DNA of 23,577 bases, taken from Desulfobacteraceae bacterium (GTDB taxonomy: Bacteria; Desulfobacterota; Desulfobacteria; Desulfobacterales; UBA5616). Shown piece after piece: positions 22,664 through 23,577 of the stretch (positions within the stretch are counted from its first letter, which is position 1; every line of letters begins with the position of its first letter). Position numbers and translations under genes: made by a program. Under the pieces are notes generated by a model. That model did not search any database. It saw nothing but the letters and a program-made list of their open reading frames with translations, and was not told the origin of the DNA. The stretch spans positions 1 to 23,577 of the forward strand of contig JAUXEW010000010.1 in the NCBI GenBank assembly GCA_030620375.1, written 5' to 3'.

Positions 22664-23347
22664 TTAACGCTTTTGGCGGCCATGTTTTTCCTGAATCGGC
22701 ATATGCTGTCGAATCCATATCAAAACTTTGTCAAATTCATCTCGAATTTCCCGTAATGCTTTTCCCCGATGGCTCACACGATTTTTCTCCACCATCGTTA
22801 ATTGGGCGAAACATTTTTTTAGGGGAGGATAATAAAAAATCGGATCATAGCCAAAGCCGGTTTCGCCTACTGGTTTATCGGCAATAAGACCTTCGCAACG
22901 GGCCTCGTAAGTCAGGGCCGGGCCGGTCGGGACGGCAATGGAAACAACACATTCAAAGGCAGCTTTACGGTTGGTCTTTCCTGTCATTTGACGCAGTAAT
23001 TTGGTACACCGGTCTTTATCAGATGCATTTTCTCCTGCATAGCGTGCGGACTGAACACCGGGTGCTCCGTTTAGCGTCTCAACAACAAGTCCTGAGTCCT
23101 CGGCCAACGCTGGCAAACCCAGTATTCTCGAAGTAAAACTGGCTTTTTTATAGGCATTATCATCAAAAGTAACCCCATCTTCTTCTACTAAAGGGATGGG
23201 ACCAAAATCGTTCAGATCTTTGATGATAACCGGAAAATCTTCTGTAAGATTTTTAATTTCAATGATTTTGCCTTTGTTTCGCGTTGCGATAACAAGGGTG
23301 ACTGAATCTTGCACAGAGCCCTCACACCTTAAATGAATATCATTCAT
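22664..23347 (-). CDS. rdgB: XTP/dITP pyrophosphatase (RdgB/HAM1 family)
   Basis: A 227-residue house-cleaning nucleotidase that hydrolyses non-canonical purine triphosphates (dITP, XTP) to monophosphates and so keeps them out of DNA and RNA. The family motifs are complete: VIATRNKGKIIEI near the N-terminus, EEDGVTFDDNAYKKA, LAEDSGLVVETLNGAPGVQS, GFGYDPIFYYP and KNRVSHRGKAL, covering substrate binding and the catalytic metal-binding acidic residues. The usual length is about 200; the excess lies at both ends. The ATG at 23347 has no ribosome site, whereas a GTG at 23314 has GAGGG four bases upstream and would place the family motif nearer the N-terminus, so the true start may be the GTG. The pckG gene lies upstream in sequence order but downstream in transcription, 91 bases away on the same strand. 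Confidence 0.93.
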   Translation of the reverse strand: MNDIHLRCEGSVQDSVTLVIATRNKGKIIEIKNLTEDFPVIIKDLNDFGPIPLVEEDGVTFDDNAYKKASFTSRILGLPALAEDSGLVVETLNGAPGVQSARYAGENASDKDRCTKLLRQMTGKTNRKAAFECVVSIAVPTGPALTYEARCEGLIADKPVGETGFGYDPIFYYPPLKKCFAQLTMVEKNRVSHRGKALREIRDEFDKVLIWIRQHMPIQEKHGRQKR

Positions 23348-23415
23348 TATTATCTGTTTTCATTAAAAATATCACTATCTATGGACGTAAATATCATAAA
23401 TCATGGATGAATTTT

Positions 23416-23469
23416 TGTAAAGCTTTTTAAAATGGTTTCGAAATAATGTCATTTAAAAAAGGCTTTACA
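23416..23469. promoter_or_regulatory. Inverted repeat upstream of rdgB
   Basis: TGTAAAGCTTTTTAAA at 23416-23431 pairs with TTTAAAAAAGGCTTTACA at 23452-23469, apart from single-base bulges, around a 20-base loop. It lies 69 bases before the rdgB ATG in a 230-base AT-rich spacer with no gene. It may be an operator, a hairpin terminator for a gene beyond the window, or a repeat. No regulator can be named. Confidence 0.35.
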
Positions 23470-23542
23470 CTCATCATCTGCTTGTTATATTAATCAAGTT
23501 TAATAGATGTACCGGCAATTACGCCTTTAAAAAGATGTTAAC

Positions 23543-23577
23543 TAGTGTCCATCCAGAAACGGCATCTTTTGGCCCGG
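23543..23577. mobile_element. Left end of a second MITE-like element, cut by the window edge
   Basis: TAGTGTCCATCCAGAAACGG and the following CATCTTTTGGCCCGG match the left end of the element at 5309 in 31 of 35 bases, in the same orientation. It appears closer to the consensus terminal repeat than the 5309 copy. Both copies are preceded by TTAAC, which could be part of a preferred target or of a longer terminal repeat. Confidence 0.65.

Overview
The window looks like chromosomal DNA from an anaerobic, moderately AT-rich bacterium, most likely a sulfate reducer of the Desulfobacterota (Desulfobacterales type). This is inferred from the gene mix, with no marker gene present: a CooC-type CODH maturation ATPase, a corrinoid-protein reductive activator, a GTP-type PEP carboxykinase, a NifA-like sigma-54 activator, an AarF/UbiB kinase beside a phasin-like protein, and many short dispersed palindromic repeats. 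No rRNA, tRNA, CRISPR array or complete insertion sequence was seen.

Layout. (1) 12-5270, minus strand: a tightly packed operon of a small secreted protein, a secreted 1102-aa protein joining a methyltransferase-like domain to a PQQ-type beta-propeller, a signal-peptide protein with a C-terminal membrane anchor, and the first codons of what looks like an FtsX-like ABC permease that breaks off at the window edge. These families resemble proteins of Planctomycetes and relatives. (2) 5271-5896: repeat-rich spacer with a MITE-like element carrying terminal inverted repeats, a candidate 54-aa gene and a 163-bp imperfect palindrome. (3) 5897-10849: NifA-like activator (-), endonuclease IV (+), UbiB-family kinase (-) and phasin-like protein (-), with a dispersed repeat at several gene ends. 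(4) 10850-11344: spacer with a hairpin, a decayed gene and a palindrome upstream of cooC. (5) 11345-17294, plus strand: cooC, a histone-deacetylase-family enzyme, an AcuB-like CBS-ACT protein, a metallo-beta-lactamase-fold hydrolase, a Sir2 deacylase and a corrinoid activator lacking its ferredoxin domain. (6) 17362-23347, minus strand: a DUF6178-like protein, an AmpG-family transporter, GTP-PEP carboxykinase and RdgB, with a clear intrinsic terminator after the PEPCK gene. The window ends inside a second copy of the MITE-like element.

How the genes may work together. Region 5 is the most interesting. Two accessory proteins of the acetyl-CoA (Wood-Ljungdahl) pathway flank two unrelated lysine-deacylase families and an AcuB-like sensor. 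Bacillus acuABC with its sirtuin controls acetyl-CoA synthetase by acetylation. The arrangement here suggests, as inference only, a comparable acyl-lysine control layer tied to CODH/ACS or its corrinoid protein. PEPCK downstream would carry acetyl-CoA-derived carbon into gluconeogenesis.
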